Assembly: GCA_020054495.1 (NCBI GenBank)
Contig: JAHWGK010000017.1
Location: 1 to 51,938 of the forward strand
Direction: 5' to 3'
Length of the DNA: 51,938 bases
Source: Thermoplasmata archaeon
GTDB lineage: Archaea; Thermoplasmatota; E2; DHVEG-1
The notes under the pieces were generated by a model. The model worked only from the letters and a program-made list of their open reading frames with translations, did not search any database and was not told where the DNA came from. The position numbers were made by a program, and so were the translations under genes. Shown here piece by piece: positions 1 to 8,849 of the stretch (position 1 is the stretch's first letter; the number at the start of each line of letters is the position of its first letter).

Positions 1-482
1 AAAGAATTAGCCTCGATCCATAATGCTTCAGTTATTGTGTCAGGGGACTTTAATAAAGGTAAAGGAAATAGCGAACCACCACATCTTCCAATAAATCCTC
101 CTCCTGAATTTATATATTGTTTGAATTTCCATTTCAAAATTGGGTTAAATGTAGCATAAACGGTATCTGGGCTTTCACCATCTATAATATGAACATCATA
201 CTCATTTGCGTTAAGATACCATCGATCATCTCCCAATATTTCTCCAGATATTATCAAAGTAGTTGTAAATTTATATTCGTTGTTGTTTACTACCCAATAA
301 TAATCATCAAGTGAATCTGTAATTTCTTCAGTAAATCCACTATTATAAAAAGGATCTCCTAATATTGTATAGTCCCAATGAGTAACTTTTATTTCTACTT
401 CTTCAGCATTGGTATCAAATCCAAATGAAATTAGTGGCAATAAAAAAACTATTAAAATTATAGTAGTCATCTTTATATTCAT
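1..482 (-). CDS. Secreted protein of unknown function, 3' end beyond the window
   Basis: A minus-strand frame starts with ATG at 482-480 and stays open for about 160 codons to the window edge, so the C-terminus is missing. A GGGAGG ribosome site lies just upstream of the ATG. The N-terminus (MNIKMTTIILIVFLLPLISF) is a clear signal peptide. The mature part is rich in Asp, Asn and Tyr with beta-like alternation, and includes a Gly-rich stretch (GGGFIGRCGG) near residue 130. I do not recognise a family. It is divergent from the secreted-protein gene at 639, with about 155 bp of AT-rich promoter DNA between them. Export is well supported; function is unknown. Confidence 0.7.
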   Translation of the reverse strand, partial: MNIKMTTIILIVFLLPLISFGFDTNAEEVEIKVTHWDYTILGDPFYNSGFTEEITDSLDDYYWVVNNNEYKFTTTLIISGEILGDDRWYLNANEYDVHIIDGESPDTVYATFNPILKWKFKQYINSGGGFIGRCGGSLFPLPLLKSPDTITEALWIEANS

Positions 483-638
483 TATTTTTCCTCCCTCACA
501 ATTCTTTAAAATATTAATGCATGGTTATCCTTTTATAAATTTTCCATATTTTCATTTATTATGTTTTTTATTTTATAGGTTTTAATAAAAAGGTTTTTAA
601 ACATGATTCTACTTATATATTAAGGGAGGAAGGCAATT

Positions 639-1097
639 ATGGAAAAAATATTATTCAAAAAGGGAATTGCCCTAATGATTATTGTTTTGTTTATTTGGAT
701 AAGCTTTACATCAGTCACAGCAATTAAATCTAATATTTTAGAAACAAAAATAAAACCTGCAAGTAGTTTTTCTGGTAAAGATGTTTATTATGATTGTGAA
801 ATAATAACTGATGGATATGCAGATGGTAGAGCATTGTTGTTCCCAGGATATTTTCAATCAATATTTGAACCGGGTAAACAAGGAAGAAAAGATGTTAGTG
901 GGATTTTATTAAAAGTGAGATCCCCAGGTGATGATGATCCTGTAATTATAGATGGAAATAGTTATTATAATGATGATTGGGATTTAATGATTGTATCCCA
1001 TTACGGAGGATTATTTGATAACACTGGTGGTAGTCAAGGTCCAATTTTTTATCTTGAAGGAAATGCTTCTAGAGTTGTAGTTTACGATTTGTTTTAA
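639..1097 (+). CDS. Small secreted protein, unknown function
   Basis: 152 residues. The start is supported by a GGGAGG ribosome site about 9 bases upstream. Residues 1-28 form a signal peptide (KK, then a long hydrophobic stretch ending near SVTA). The mature part is acidic and aromatic, with repeated Asp and Gly, and shows no motif I can assign. The N-terminal pattern (charged start, KKGIALMIIVLF) resembles those of the thioredoxin-like protein at 16.6 kb and the protease at 29.3 kb, suggesting a common export route. It lacks the C-terminal PRNK...LFPIL tail found on some of those. A palindromic terminator follows the stop. Confidence 0.7.
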   Translation: MEKILFKKGIALMIIVLFIWISFTSVTAIKSNILETKIKPASSFSGKDVYYDCEIITDGYADGRALLFPGYFQSIFEPGKQGRKDVSGILLKVRSPGDDDPVIIDGNSYYNDDWDLMIVSHYGGLFDNTGGSQGPIFYLEGNASRVVVYDLF

Positions 1098-1108
1098 TCT
1101 ATATATTT

Positions 1109-1147
1109 AAAAAACCTCTATTTGTTACTATATTTTGAGGCTTTTTT
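1109..1147. terminator. Bidirectional hairpin terminator
   Basis: A6-CCTC at 1109-1118 faces GAGG-C-T6 at 1137-1147. The result is a hairpin with A-run and T-run flanks that works in both directions. It sits between the convergent genes ending at 1097 and 1201. Confidence 0.55.
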
Positions 1148-1200
1148 GAACAATTCCCAATACTTAATAGATTATTAACTCTCCTTATAAAATTAGACTT

Positions 1201-1581
1201 TTAGGTCAAAGCCTCATTTTCGACAATCTTTTGTTGAGAAATAGGCAACATCACGATTTTTTCATAAGTATTAACGAATTTCATCAACTCTTTCCCACTT
1301 TGTGTGAGAGCATATTGATGTGTTTCTCTATTTTTTGATGTTATTTGATTTTTTTTAATAACATACGTTGAATTACTGAGATCAGTTAGTGCATCTTCAA
1401 AGGTAGAACTTGGCAATTTCAATTCAGCAGATAATTCTTTGAATTGTTTTGGTCTTTCTTGTAATGTATAGAGTATTTCTAGGGCTCCTTTATGACTCAA
1501 AACTCGACATAATTGTTTAGTATTTTCTAATACTCTGATATTAATTTTTGAGGGTTTTTTTCCAAGTTTTTCATCACTCAT
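1201..1581 (-). CDS. Winged-helix transcriptional regulator (HxlR/ArsR-like)
   Basis: 126 residues. Residues about 22-100 read as a winged helix: LCRVLSHKGALEILYTLQE, then KQFKELSAELKLPSSTFEDALTDL (helix-turn-helix), then a wing with TSKNRETHQYALTQSGKELM. This is the pattern of HxlR/ArsR-type archaeal DNA-binding proteins. A short C-terminal helix may dimerise. No ligand-binding domain or cysteine sensor is visible. The gene is monocistronic, with AT-rich promoter DNA upstream (1582-1620). Its target is not evident; it lies between a secreted-protein gene and a mobile element. Confidence 0.75.
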   Translation of the reverse strand: MSDEKLGKKPSKINIRVLENTKQLCRVLSHKGALEILYTLQERPKQFKELSAELKLPSSTFEDALTDLSNSTYVIKKNQITSKNRETHQYALTQSGKELMKFVNTYEKIVMLPISQQKIVENEALT

Positions 1582-1622
1582 TAAACACTTTAAATAATAA
1601 ATTATTATTTAATAGTTTGGAA

Positions 1623-1655
1623 CCCCGAAAGTTTCGTCCCTTTAAATATTCGGGG
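1623..1655. repeat. Short inverted repeat, possible IS left end
   Basis: CCCCGAA (1623-1629) and TTCGGGG (1649-1655) are perfect inverted repeats 19 bases apart. The segment CCGAAAGT also matches the complement of the 16-base block shared by the right ends of both transposase copies (3805-3820 and 21870-21885). It could be the left end of the transposable element or part of a small hairpin. The outer bases do not match, so this is tentative. Confidence 0.3.
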
Positions 1656-1764
1656 CACGAAAAACTAATGGGCCTGATATTTTGGTGGCCGAAGATTTTG
1701 TCGAAAAATCATATATAAAATCAAAGGTATGTCATATCCCCGTGAATAATAATTTCAAACGGGT

Positions 1765-1914
1765 CTATTTCTTAATAATTTTACGTGGTCTATCCCAGTA
1801 CGGACTTTTACATTCTGGACAGACTCTAGGCGGTTCTTTCATATTTCGAGGTACCCATTCGTGTCCACATCGTTCACATTTGAATCCTTCTAAAGTTATC
1901 TTGACTCTCGCCAT
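1765..1914 (-). CDS. Small zinc-ribbon protein, 49 aa
   Basis: The minus strand from ATG (1914-1912) to TAG (1767-1765) encodes 49 residues: a beta-like start (MARVKITLEGF), then CERCGHEW, a basic and proline-rich linker, then CPECKSPYWDRPRK. Two CxxC knuckles about 16 residues apart make a compact zinc ribbon. The ending KSPYWDRPRK is familiar from many small archaeal zinc-ribbon proteins of unknown role, probably nucleic-acid or partner binding. It is divergent from the transposase downstream of it on the map. Its TAG stop is useful evidence that amber is an ordinary stop codon in this genome. Confidence 0.75.
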   Translation of the reverse strand: MARVKITLEGFKCERCGHEWVPRNMKEPPRVCPECKSPYWDRPRKIIKK

Positions 1915-2027
1915 ACGTATAGAATATATCATTTACTACTATATAAAATTTAAGTATATTAGTTTCGCAGTAAACTATATATACCTTTAAACTATATACC
2001 TAACTAATAATATAGTAAAAGCGTATT

Positions 2028-2057
2028 GCCAAGGGAAGTGTTGAGCTCCCCCTTGGC
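2028..2057. repeat. Perfect 8-bp hairpin before the transposase
   Basis: GCCAAGGG (2028-2035) and CCCTTGGC (2050-2057) form a perfect stem with a 14-base loop, ending 13 bases before the transposase ATG. It could cap or control the transposase mRNA, or belong to the element's left end. Confidence 0.45.
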
Positions 2058-2070
2058 AGGAAATAATCAT

Positions 2071-3627
2071 ATGCCGTCAAGCAAACGAAATATCTCCAAA
2101 AAACACATAGAAACGGAGATATATAAGACATTCGAACAATTCAAAAAACAGAAAAATGTTAGTATAGCTGCATTCCTCAAAAGGTTTGATGCTTCCATAT
2201 TTGGATCCCATGAATATAGGAAAATCAAATTCTCATACGAATCATTACTCAAACTAGTTTTATTTCAGAAACTAAAAGGCATTAAATTTCAATCACAACT
2301 AAGAAATTATCTGAAAAAACATAAAAAAGACAGATACAAACTAGGATTCAACAAAACACCTGATAGAAGAACAATAAACCATTTCACAAACCATATACTA
2401 AATGAACAGACAAAAGAACTAATCAATTACACGGTTGATGAAATAGTAAGAGGTTCTGAAAAATTCGAAATCCTTTTTGATATAAATCTACTAAGACCAG
2501 AAAAACCAAAAAAAGAAACAAAAAAACGGAATCAATATCTTATTCAGGATAAAAAAACAAGAGATATTTGTAAACTCTTAAAAAAACGAATAACACCCTT
2601 TATTGATCTGCATCTTGGTAAAAACTGTGTTTACAAGAAAAAACAATTCATAGAACTGCTTATCCATCTAGGGTTGAATCAAAACTTTGCAGAAAGTGGA
2701 AGCAAGATTTTCAAAGAAACCAAAGGATTTGGTCCCAATGCAGATACCTTTTTTTATCATCTAAAAAAATATACTAATATAAATGATATTCAAAAATTAT
2801 ATATCAGATTGTTTGAAATCATATGGGATATAACAAAACAAAGCAATGCATTTGATTTTAAAAAAAGAGTAGACCTGGCAATTGACTTCCATGAATGGTT
2901 TTACTATGGAAGTCGTAAAACCTTGATGGTAATGGGTAAAATGCCTGAGCGTGGGACTGATAAATGCTACAAGTTTATCACAATAAATATTGTTGAAAAA
3001 GGTAAAAGATTTACACTTCTAGCATTACCTGTAGGTCATTTTAACACTAAAGAAGAATTGTTGATTAAGTTGATTTATTATGCTAAACAAAAGGTAAAAA
3101 TCAACCGAGTGTTTTGTGATCGTGGTTTTTTTGATTCTAAATCAATGGAGATTTTAAGAAGGCATCATGTAAAATATTTGATGCCGTGTACTGAGAATCT
3201 TAGGATTAAAAAAATAATGAATGTGATGTCTCCACCAACGATCGTTAAAGATTATGAGATGAAAAATACAAAGTTTAATGTTGCAATAGTTAAGGATGAA
3301 ACTAATCAGTGTAGAGCTTTTGCAACGAATATTGATTTCAATGAAAACGAGGTTGGTCTAACTGATAGATTGTTTTATCTGTATAGTAAACGTTGGGGGA
3401 TTGAAACAAGTTATCGGGTTAAGAAGCATAGTTTCCGTGCTAAAACCACTTCAAAGAATTACTATGTGCGTTTGTTTTATTTTTTGTTCAGTGTTTTGAT
3501 GTATAACCTTTGGATTATTGCTGATATACTTATTTGGCTGCATCTTTTTGGATTTGTTGGTGAGGATCGTAAAGTTACTGCTAAGGTTTTTGGGATGATA
3601 TTTATTATAGTTGATCCTGGAGGTTGA
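2071..3627 (+). CDS. DDE transposase, IS4/ISH3-like
   Basis: 518 residues from ATG 2071. An earlier in-frame TTG at 2026 lies inside a hairpin and has no ribosome site, whereas ATG 2071 follows AGGAAATAATC. An N-terminal helical, Lys-rich DNA-binding part precedes an RNase H-like core. Likely catalytic residues are Asp272 in AIDFHEW, Asp350 in FCDRGFF and Glu445 in KRWGIETSYR. The last motif, with the following KTTS.N..VRLF block and hydrophobic helices, is typical of ISH3/IS4-type archaeal transposases. The frame is intact, so the copy may be active. A truncated second copy lies at 21.4-21.9 kb. Confidence 0.85.
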   Translation: MPSSKRNISKKHIETEIYKTFEQFKKQKNVSIAAFLKRFDASIFGSHEYRKIKFSYESLLKLVLFQKLKGIKFQSQLRNYLKKHKKDRYKLGFNKTPDRRTINHFTNHILNEQTKELINYTVDEIVRGSEKFEILFDINLLRPEKPKKETKKRNQYLIQDKKTRDICKLLKKRITPFIDLHLGKNCVYKKKQFIELLIHLGLNQNFAESGSKIFKETKGFGPNADTFFYHLKKYTNINDIQKLYIRLFEIIWDITKQSNAFDFKKRVDLAIDFHEWFYYGSRKTLMVMGKMPERGTDKCYKFITINIVEKGKRFTLLALPVGHFNTKEELLIKLIYYAKQKVKINRVFCDRGFFDSKSMEILRRHHVKYLMPCTENLRIKKIMNVMSPPTIVKDYEMKNTKFNVAIVKDETNQCRAFATNIDFNENEVGLTDRLFYLYSKRWGIETSYRVKKHSFRAKTTSKNYYVRLFYFLFSVLMYNLWIIADILIWLHLFGFVGEDRKVTAKVFGMIFIIVDPGG

Positions 3628-3804
3628 AGTATGATTGTTTTTCGTTGTTTTTACATTTACCTGTTAGCTTTGAGCAGAATGGGTTCTCTTTTTTGTGGAT
3701 TTTAAATATTGTTTAAAGGTCTATTTTTATGATTTTGATACAAGTTTAATTAATAAATACATCATTAGGACGCAGAAATTGGGTGCTTTATTAAAATTAA
3801 AAAT

Positions 3805-3820
3805 TACTTTCGGAGCTACT
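3805..3820. repeat. Probable right end of the ISH3-like element
   Basis: The 16-base block TACTTTCGGAGCTACT recurs with one change at 21870-21885, the same distance class downstream of the transposase remnant. Similarity between the two copies stops right after it. This marks the likely right terminus of the element. Confidence 0.5.
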
Positions 3821-3901
3821 TTGGCTATAGTAAGGTTTTAATACAGTATTATGATGTCGGCAACTGGTGTAAGTAAATATAATGCTTAGGAAGGAATATC
3901 T

Positions 3902-6304
3902 ATGGAAGAAGAATTTGTAAAATGGTTTGAAGATTTAAAAATCGAGGATGTCCCGTCTGTTGGTGGAAAAAACGCATCGCTTGGCGAAATGATTAGAGCT
4001 CTTGGTGAAAAAGGCGTTAGTGTTCCTGGTGGTTTTGCAGTCACTGCTTATGCATATAAATATACCATTGAAAAAGCAGGGGTTGATAAAAAAATCAAGG
4101 AGATACTATCTGATCTTGATACCCATGATGTTCATAATATTGCAGAACGTGGAGAAAAAATTAGAAATTTAATTAAAAATACTCCAATTCCTTCTGAATT
4201 AGAAGAAGAAATCAGAAAATATTACAGAGAAATGGAAAAACGTTATAACAAAAACGTTGATGTTGCAGTTAGAAGCAGTGCAACTGCAGAAGATTTACCT
4301 GATGCAAGTTTTGCAGGGCAGCAGGAAACTTATCTTAATGTTAGAGGAGAAGAAGAACTCCTTGAAAAAGTAAGGGACTGTTTTGCTTCTTTGTTTACTA
4401 ACAGAGCCATATCATACAGAACAGACAAGGGATTTGATCATTTTAGCGTGTATCTATCCGTAGGTGTCCAAAAAATGGTCAGATCAGATCTTGCGTCTTC
4501 TGGTGTTATGTTTTCTATTGATACAGAGAGTGGTTTTGAAAATGCTGTATATATAACTGGTGCTTATGGCCTCGGTGAAAATGTTGTGCAAGGTACAGTA
4601 AATCCAGATCAGTTTTATGTTTTCAAACCAACTCTTAAGAAAGGTTTCAAATCTATTGTTGAAAAGAAGGTTGGTTCAAAAGAAAAACGCATGATATATG
4701 GAGAAAAAGGCACTAAACAGCAAGAAGTTAGTGAAGAAGATAAAAGGAAATACGTCATAAATGACGATGAACTATTAACCCTTGCTAAATGGGCCTGTAT
4801 CATTGAAGAGCATTATCAAAAGCCTATGGATATTGAATGGGCTAAGGATGGGAAAACCAACGATCTTTTTATTGTCCAGGCAAGACCTGAAACAGTTCAT
4901 TCGCAAAAAGATACAGCTGTAATGCAAACCTATGTTCTTGAAGAAAAAGGGAGTCTATTAGTTGAAGGAGAAGCAGTTGGGACAAAAATTGGTCAGGGAG
5001 AAGTCAATGTTATTGAAAGCGCAAAAGACATTGGTAACTTTCAGAAGGGACAGGTATTGGTCACAGATATGACTGATCCTGATTGGGAACCGATAATGAA
5101 AATAGCGGGAGCAATAGTTACCAACAGAGGTGGACGTACCTGTCATGCTGCAATTATTTCTCGTGAACTTGGAATTCCTTGTGTTATTGGAACGGGTGAT
5201 GGAACCTCAAAGATCTCACATGAATCAAAAATTACTATTGATTGTAGTGAAGGAGTGGGCAGGATCTATGACGGGTTATTAAAATACAGAATGGATGAAA
5301 TTAAACTTGACGCAATGCCAGAAACTAAAACACAAATTATGATGAATGTTGGAGTACCTGAGAAAGCATTCCAACAAGCGCAGATACCAAATGACGGTGT
5401 CGGTCTTGCACGTGAGGAGTTCATAATTAACTCATATATCGGTATTCATCCTCTTGCACTGCTTGATTACAACCAGTTAAAAGAAAAAGGAGCGTCTGAC
5501 AAGAAAATAGCTGAAGTTATCAAAAATATTGATGAGAGAAGCGCAAACTATGAAGATAAAGCCGAGTTTTTTGTAGACACCTTGGCAAGAGGCATTGCAA
5601 AGATTGCTGCTGGATTTTATCCAAATGATGTAATCGTCCGTATGTCTGATTTTAAAACTAATGAATATGCAAATCTTATTGGAGGATATCTTTACGAACC
5701 ATCAGAAAATAATCCAATGATTGGATGGCGTGGTGCGTCTAGATACTATGATGAAAACTTCAAACCAGCTTACATCCTTGAATGTAAAGCAATTAAAAAA
5801 GCAAGAGATGAAATGGGTCTTACAAACATTAAACCAATGATTCCGTTTTGTAGAACTCCCGAAGAGGGGCGAAAGGTTATTTCAATTATGAATGAAAATG
5901 GTCTAGTTCAAGGAGAAAACGGTCTTGAAGTTTATGTTATGTGTGAAGTCCCATCAAATGTTGTAGTTGCAGATCAGTTTGCAGACATATTTGATGGTTT
6001 TAGTATCGGTTCAAACGATCTGACACAACTTACACTTGGTCTTGACAGAGATTCAGATATTATCGCTCATCTCTTTGATGAGAGAAATGATGCAGTAAAG
6101 CGACTTGTTTCACAGGTAATCGATTGTGCACACACGCATGAACCACGAAGAAAAGTAGGAATTTGTGGCCAAGCACCTTCTGATTTTCCAGAGTTTGCAG
6201 AGTTCTTGGTAGAATGCGGAATTGATAGTATCTCTCTTAACCCTGACACAGTCATAAAAACAAAATTACGAATCGCTGAAACTGAGAAAAAGTTAGGAAG
6301 ATAA
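3902..6304 (+). CDS. ppsA: Phosphoenolpyruvate synthase
   Basis: 800 residues, normal family length. PpsA makes PEP, AMP and phosphate from pyruvate and ATP, the entry to gluconeogenesis in archaea. Three parts are visible: the N-terminal ATP-binding domain (VGGKNASLGEM near 20; VAVRSSATAEDLPDASFAGQQETYLN near 120-150), the swivelling phosphohistidine domain (GGRTCHAAIISRELGIPCV, His415), and the C-terminal PEP/pyruvate barrel (GLAREEFI, GSNDLTQLTLGLDRDS, and GICGQAPSD with the conserved Cys near 758). The start follows AGGAAGGAATATCT. The gene stands alone, just after the transposable element. Confidence 0.95.
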   Translation: MEEEFVKWFEDLKIEDVPSVGGKNASLGEMIRALGEKGVSVPGGFAVTAYAYKYTIEKAGVDKKIKEILSDLDTHDVHNIAERGEKIRNLIKNTPIPSELEEEIRKYYREMEKRYNKNVDVAVRSSATAEDLPDASFAGQQETYLNVRGEEELLEKVRDCFASLFTNRAISYRTDKGFDHFSVYLSVGVQKMVRSDLASSGVMFSIDTESGFENAVYITGAYGLGENVVQGTVNPDQFYVFKPTLKKGFKSIVEKKVGSKEKRMIYGEKGTKQQEVSEEDKRKYVINDDELLTLAKWACIIEEHYQKPMDIEWAKDGKTNDLFIVQARPETVHSQKDTAVMQTYVLEEKGSLLVEGEAVGTKIGQGEVNVIESAKDIGNFQKGQVLVTDMTDPDWEPIMKIAGAIVTNRGGRTCHAAIISRELGIPCVIGTGDGTSKISHESKITIDCSEGVGRIYDGLLKYRMDEIKLDAMPETKTQIMMNVGVPEKAFQQAQIPNDGVGLAREEFIINSYIGIHPLALLDYNQLKEKGASDKKIAEVIKNIDERSANYEDKAEFFVDTLARGIAKIAAGFYPNDVIVRMSDFKTNEYANLIGGYLYEPSENNPMIGWRGASRYYDENFKPAYILECKAIKKARDEMGLTNIKPMIPFCRTPEEGRKVISIMNENGLVQGENGLEVYVMCEVPSNVVVADQFADIFDGFSIGSNDLTQLTLGLDRDSDIIAHLFDERNDAVKRLVSQVIDCAHTHEPRRKVGICGQAPSDFPEFAEFLVECGIDSISLNPDTVIKTKLRIAETEKKLGR

Positions 6305-6447
6305 AAAGAAGATATATTTATTGGATTTATACAAAATTATTCTTTTAAATAGATATAGTTTTGTTAAACTCAATGGTACATTATCAAAAGCAAATATATA
6401 TAATAATATTAGAAAATGTTTTTATTAGTGTTTCCTTTTGACAGTTT

Positions 6448-7026
6448 ATGGATTTAATTCCGCTTATCCATATGAAAAATAGAAAGATACATGCAGAAAA
6501 AACAGAAATCTCTGTACCTCTAAAAGAGTTTTTAAAAAAAGTTGATGAAGAAAAAAAAATCTATATTTTAGATTTAGACGGAATTGAAAAAGATAAACCA
6601 AATCTTTGTACATACCAAAGGTTATCTGATGCTTACGAATTGTGGGTTGATTTTGGCCCTCGAAATATAGGAGACATTGTTGATGCGACCATGGCTGGTG
6701 CTACCGATATAACTTTAAGAAGAAATCTATGTCCTCAGTTAAATATCTCTGATATAAGGGAGTTATCTGAAAACAAGATTTATTCAAATATTGATTTTGC
6801 TGAAGAGTTGTCCTATAATGATGCAGATGGTCTAGTAAACTTCAATACCCGAGAAGAACTTGAGGCGAATTTTAAGCATAGCGGTCTTTTTAAAGGAACG
6901 ACATTAAAGCGTAAGATATATTCTTATGAATCTGACCCAAAGAATTGTTCATATTGGAAGCGTTTTGGTGTTGAGGGACTATTAGTAGATATAAACAAAT
7001 TAAAGGAGTTCAATAATGGCCTCTGA
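6448..7026 (+). CDS. HisA/HisF-like TIM-barrel protein (COG1411-like)
   Basis: 192 residues. The opening DLIPLIHMKNRKIHA matches the first strand of HisA (usual form DL.P.IDL..G..V), and YILDLDGIEKDKPN resembles the HisA second strand. Histidine-pathway HisA is about 240 residues. This protein is shorter and lacks the standard C-terminal Asp-containing motif, so it fits the archaeal HisA-related group of unknown function better than true HisA. There is no clear ribosome site, and a TATA-like box (AAATATATATAAT) about 45 bases upstream suggests a short leader. It overlaps the next gene by 11 bp, so the pair is probably co-translated. Confidence 0.6.
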   Translation: MDLIPLIHMKNRKIHAEKTEISVPLKEFLKKVDEEKKIYILDLDGIEKDKPNLCTYQRLSDAYELWVDFGPRNIGDIVDATMAGATDITLRRNLCPQLNISDIRELSENKIYSNIDFAEELSYNDADGLVNFNTREELEANFKHSGLFKGTTLKRKIYSYESDPKNCSYWKRFGVEGLLVDINKLKEFNNGL

Positions 7027-7513
7027 GGAAGAAATTATTATTACATTTCTGTTCAAACGTAGTGGTAAATCAAAACTAAGTTTTTCAGATGTTTATCTCA
7101 CTTTATCAATGGATTTAAAATGGTTTACTCCTGAGGCTGCAAAAGAGTTTATAAACCTGGTGTTAAAAAAGAAAGTATTGACAAAAAAAGGCGATTTAAT
7201 CCAGCCGAATTTTGACTATGATAAAATTGTTGTACCTGTAGGCTTCTATCCCACTAAAAGGATCTTTGAAGAAAAAGAAAACGAGAATCATGAGGAGGAG
7301 AAAGAAGATATTTTCTACAAAATAGTAAAACGAATTGTTGAAAAAACAGATCTTAATGAACAAGATGTTATTCAAAAAATCGAAGAGATTGGAAAAGAAA
7401 AAAATATCAATTTAGAAGTTGCAGCCTTATTTACAGGTAAAGAATATAATATTTCCTTGGAAACTTTTTTTGAAGAAATAGAAAATAAAATATTTACAGA
7501 AAATAAAGAATAA
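7016..7513 (+). CDS. DUF2240-like protein
   Basis: 165 residues, starting 11 bp inside the HisA-like gene with a strong ribosome site (AAAGGAG) in that gene's 3' end. Residues 1-80 (FLFKRSGKSKLSFSDVYLTLSMDLKWFTPEAAKEFINLVLKKKVLTKKGDLIQP, then FDYDKIVVPVGFYP) fit the archaeal DUF2240 family: a winged-helix-like fold with a conserved tryptophan-phenylalanine-proline turn. The rest is a Glu/Lys-rich helical tail. Function is unknown. It converges with the TctA-type gene, overlapping it by 20 bp. Confidence 0.6.
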   Translation: MASEEEIIITFLFKRSGKSKLSFSDVYLTLSMDLKWFTPEAAKEFINLVLKKKVLTKKGDLIQPNFDYDKIVVPVGFYPTKRIFEEKENENHEEEKEDIFYKIVKRIVEKTDLNEQDVIQKIEEIGKEKNINLEVAALFTGKEYNISLETFFEEIENKIFTENKE

Positions 7514-8849
7514 TTGGAATCAACAGGATTCCCATACAATGGCTTCTTCTCACACCCCATTCCACTGGAAGCAACCCAATAAATGTTGCAACTACCAATA
7601 TTAAAACGCCCAATATTCCAGTGAAAAGAAAAACAAGTATTACTATCAGTGAAATTGTTAGTTTTACAATTAAAGCATATGGTACATTTGCAAAATGCTT
7701 GGCAAATATCTTTCCAACTTTTAACGTTAAAAAATAAGATAATGTTCCTCCCAATAATAAAGCGATTAGCAAATATGCAAGATTTGTGGGCATAAGCAGG
7801 GTTGTCCATTCCGCTACATAGATAAGCTCCATTGCTGCAAGTGTTGCACCACTTCTTGATCTAAGTATAATAAACATTACTACAACAACAAAAAATGCAC
7901 ATGCCGTATTAACGGCCGAAAGCGTTACAATTGTTTGTCTCTTGTCTGATTCTCCTCGAGCATTCATAGCAAGAATAGTTCCAGTTGCAGATGTAATTCC
8001 GGGGATAATCGACACGAGAATGCCACCAAGGCTACCAGTCATAACCGATAAAATTGATGACTTCTTAGTTTTTTTATCAAGAACAGGATTTTCGATTATT
8101 TGCTTTGGTATATGTGGTTTAGTCATGAGAGAAGTTAAAAGCGTTGGAGTACCAAAAAGTCCTGCAAGAGCTGGAAATAAAACAGGGGAGGACAATCCAA
8201 TTGGAGAATCAACAGGTACCTCAAATATTACAATGCCAAAAATTCCTGAAAGGAAAAACACAAAGGTAGCAAATAACATTCCAATTACAGCAGGCGTTAT
8301 TCCTTTCTTTCCAAAATCATCAATTTTAGCTTTTTCTGTTGCTATCATAAGAATTGAAATGGCAATTAGAACAAACAACATAATTTCTTTTAACGATTCA
8401 TAAAAAAACAAAGGCGCTCCGATAAAAAACCGAATAGGATAAAATAAGAGAAAACAAAATAGAATTGCTCCATAGCTTCCCATCGCAGAAAGCGCAACAG
8501 CTTCATAGCCTTTGCCTTCTAATAACAAGGCATGTGCAGGGAGAACGGAAAGTGCCATATCCTCATCTGGTGCACCCAAAAAAGTAGAGGGTATTACATC
8601 ATGGAATGTATGGCTAATAGAGGTAGATATAATATAAACAGAAATCAAAACTAGAATGAATTGTTCAGATATGCCATATTCAAAAAGAAAACTGAAAGCA
8701 GCTACAATAGCGCCTGATAAAGATAAAAGAATAAGTGCAATATTATTAACATGAAGCCCGGGTAACAGCCCTGTTGCAATACCAGTTAAAACACCAAGAA
8801 TACAAAAAAGAACGACTAGAACAAGGGGGAGCACAAAGATTACTCTCAC
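7494..8849 (-). CDS. TctA/DUF112-family multispanning membrane protein
   Basis: 451 residues, about ten hydrophobic segments. The signature GIATGLLPGLHVNNIALILL near residue 25, and the second half-repeat GILVSIIPGITSATGTILAM near 280, are the paired G..PG motifs of TctA-type permeases (tripartite tricarboxylate carrier large subunit). Archaeal members usually occur without TctB or TctC, as here, and their substrate is unknown. The start is GTG, whose GTGA overlaps the TGA stop of the OB-fold gene, so the two are translationally coupled. Confidence 0.8.
   Translation of the reverse strand: MRVIFVLPLVLVVLFCILGVLTGIATGLLPGLHVNNIALILLSLSGAIVAAFSFLFEYGISEQFILVLISVYIISTSISHTFHDVIPSTFLGAPDEDMALSVLPAHALLLEGKGYEAVALSAMGSYGAILFCFLLFYPIRFFIGAPLFFYESLKEIMLFVLIAISILMIATEKAKIDDFGKKGITPAVIGMLFATFVFFLSGIFGIVIFEVPVDSPIGLSSPVLFPALAGLFGTPTLLTSLMTKPHIPKQIIENPVLDKKTKKSSILSVMTGSLGGILVSIIPGITSATGTILAMNARGESDKRQTIVTLSAVNTACAFFVVVVMFIILRSRSGATLAAMELIYVAEWTTLLMPTNLAYLLIALLLGGTLSYFLTLKVGKIFAKHFANVPYALIVKLTISLIVILVFLFTGILGVLILVVATFIGLLPVEWGVRRSHCMGILLIPIILYFL

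Noticed and set aside
1682..1990. 102-codon plus-strand frame
   Set aside because: It is the antisense of the 49-residue zinc-ribbon gene, has no ribosome site, and its composition is unlike neighbouring genes.
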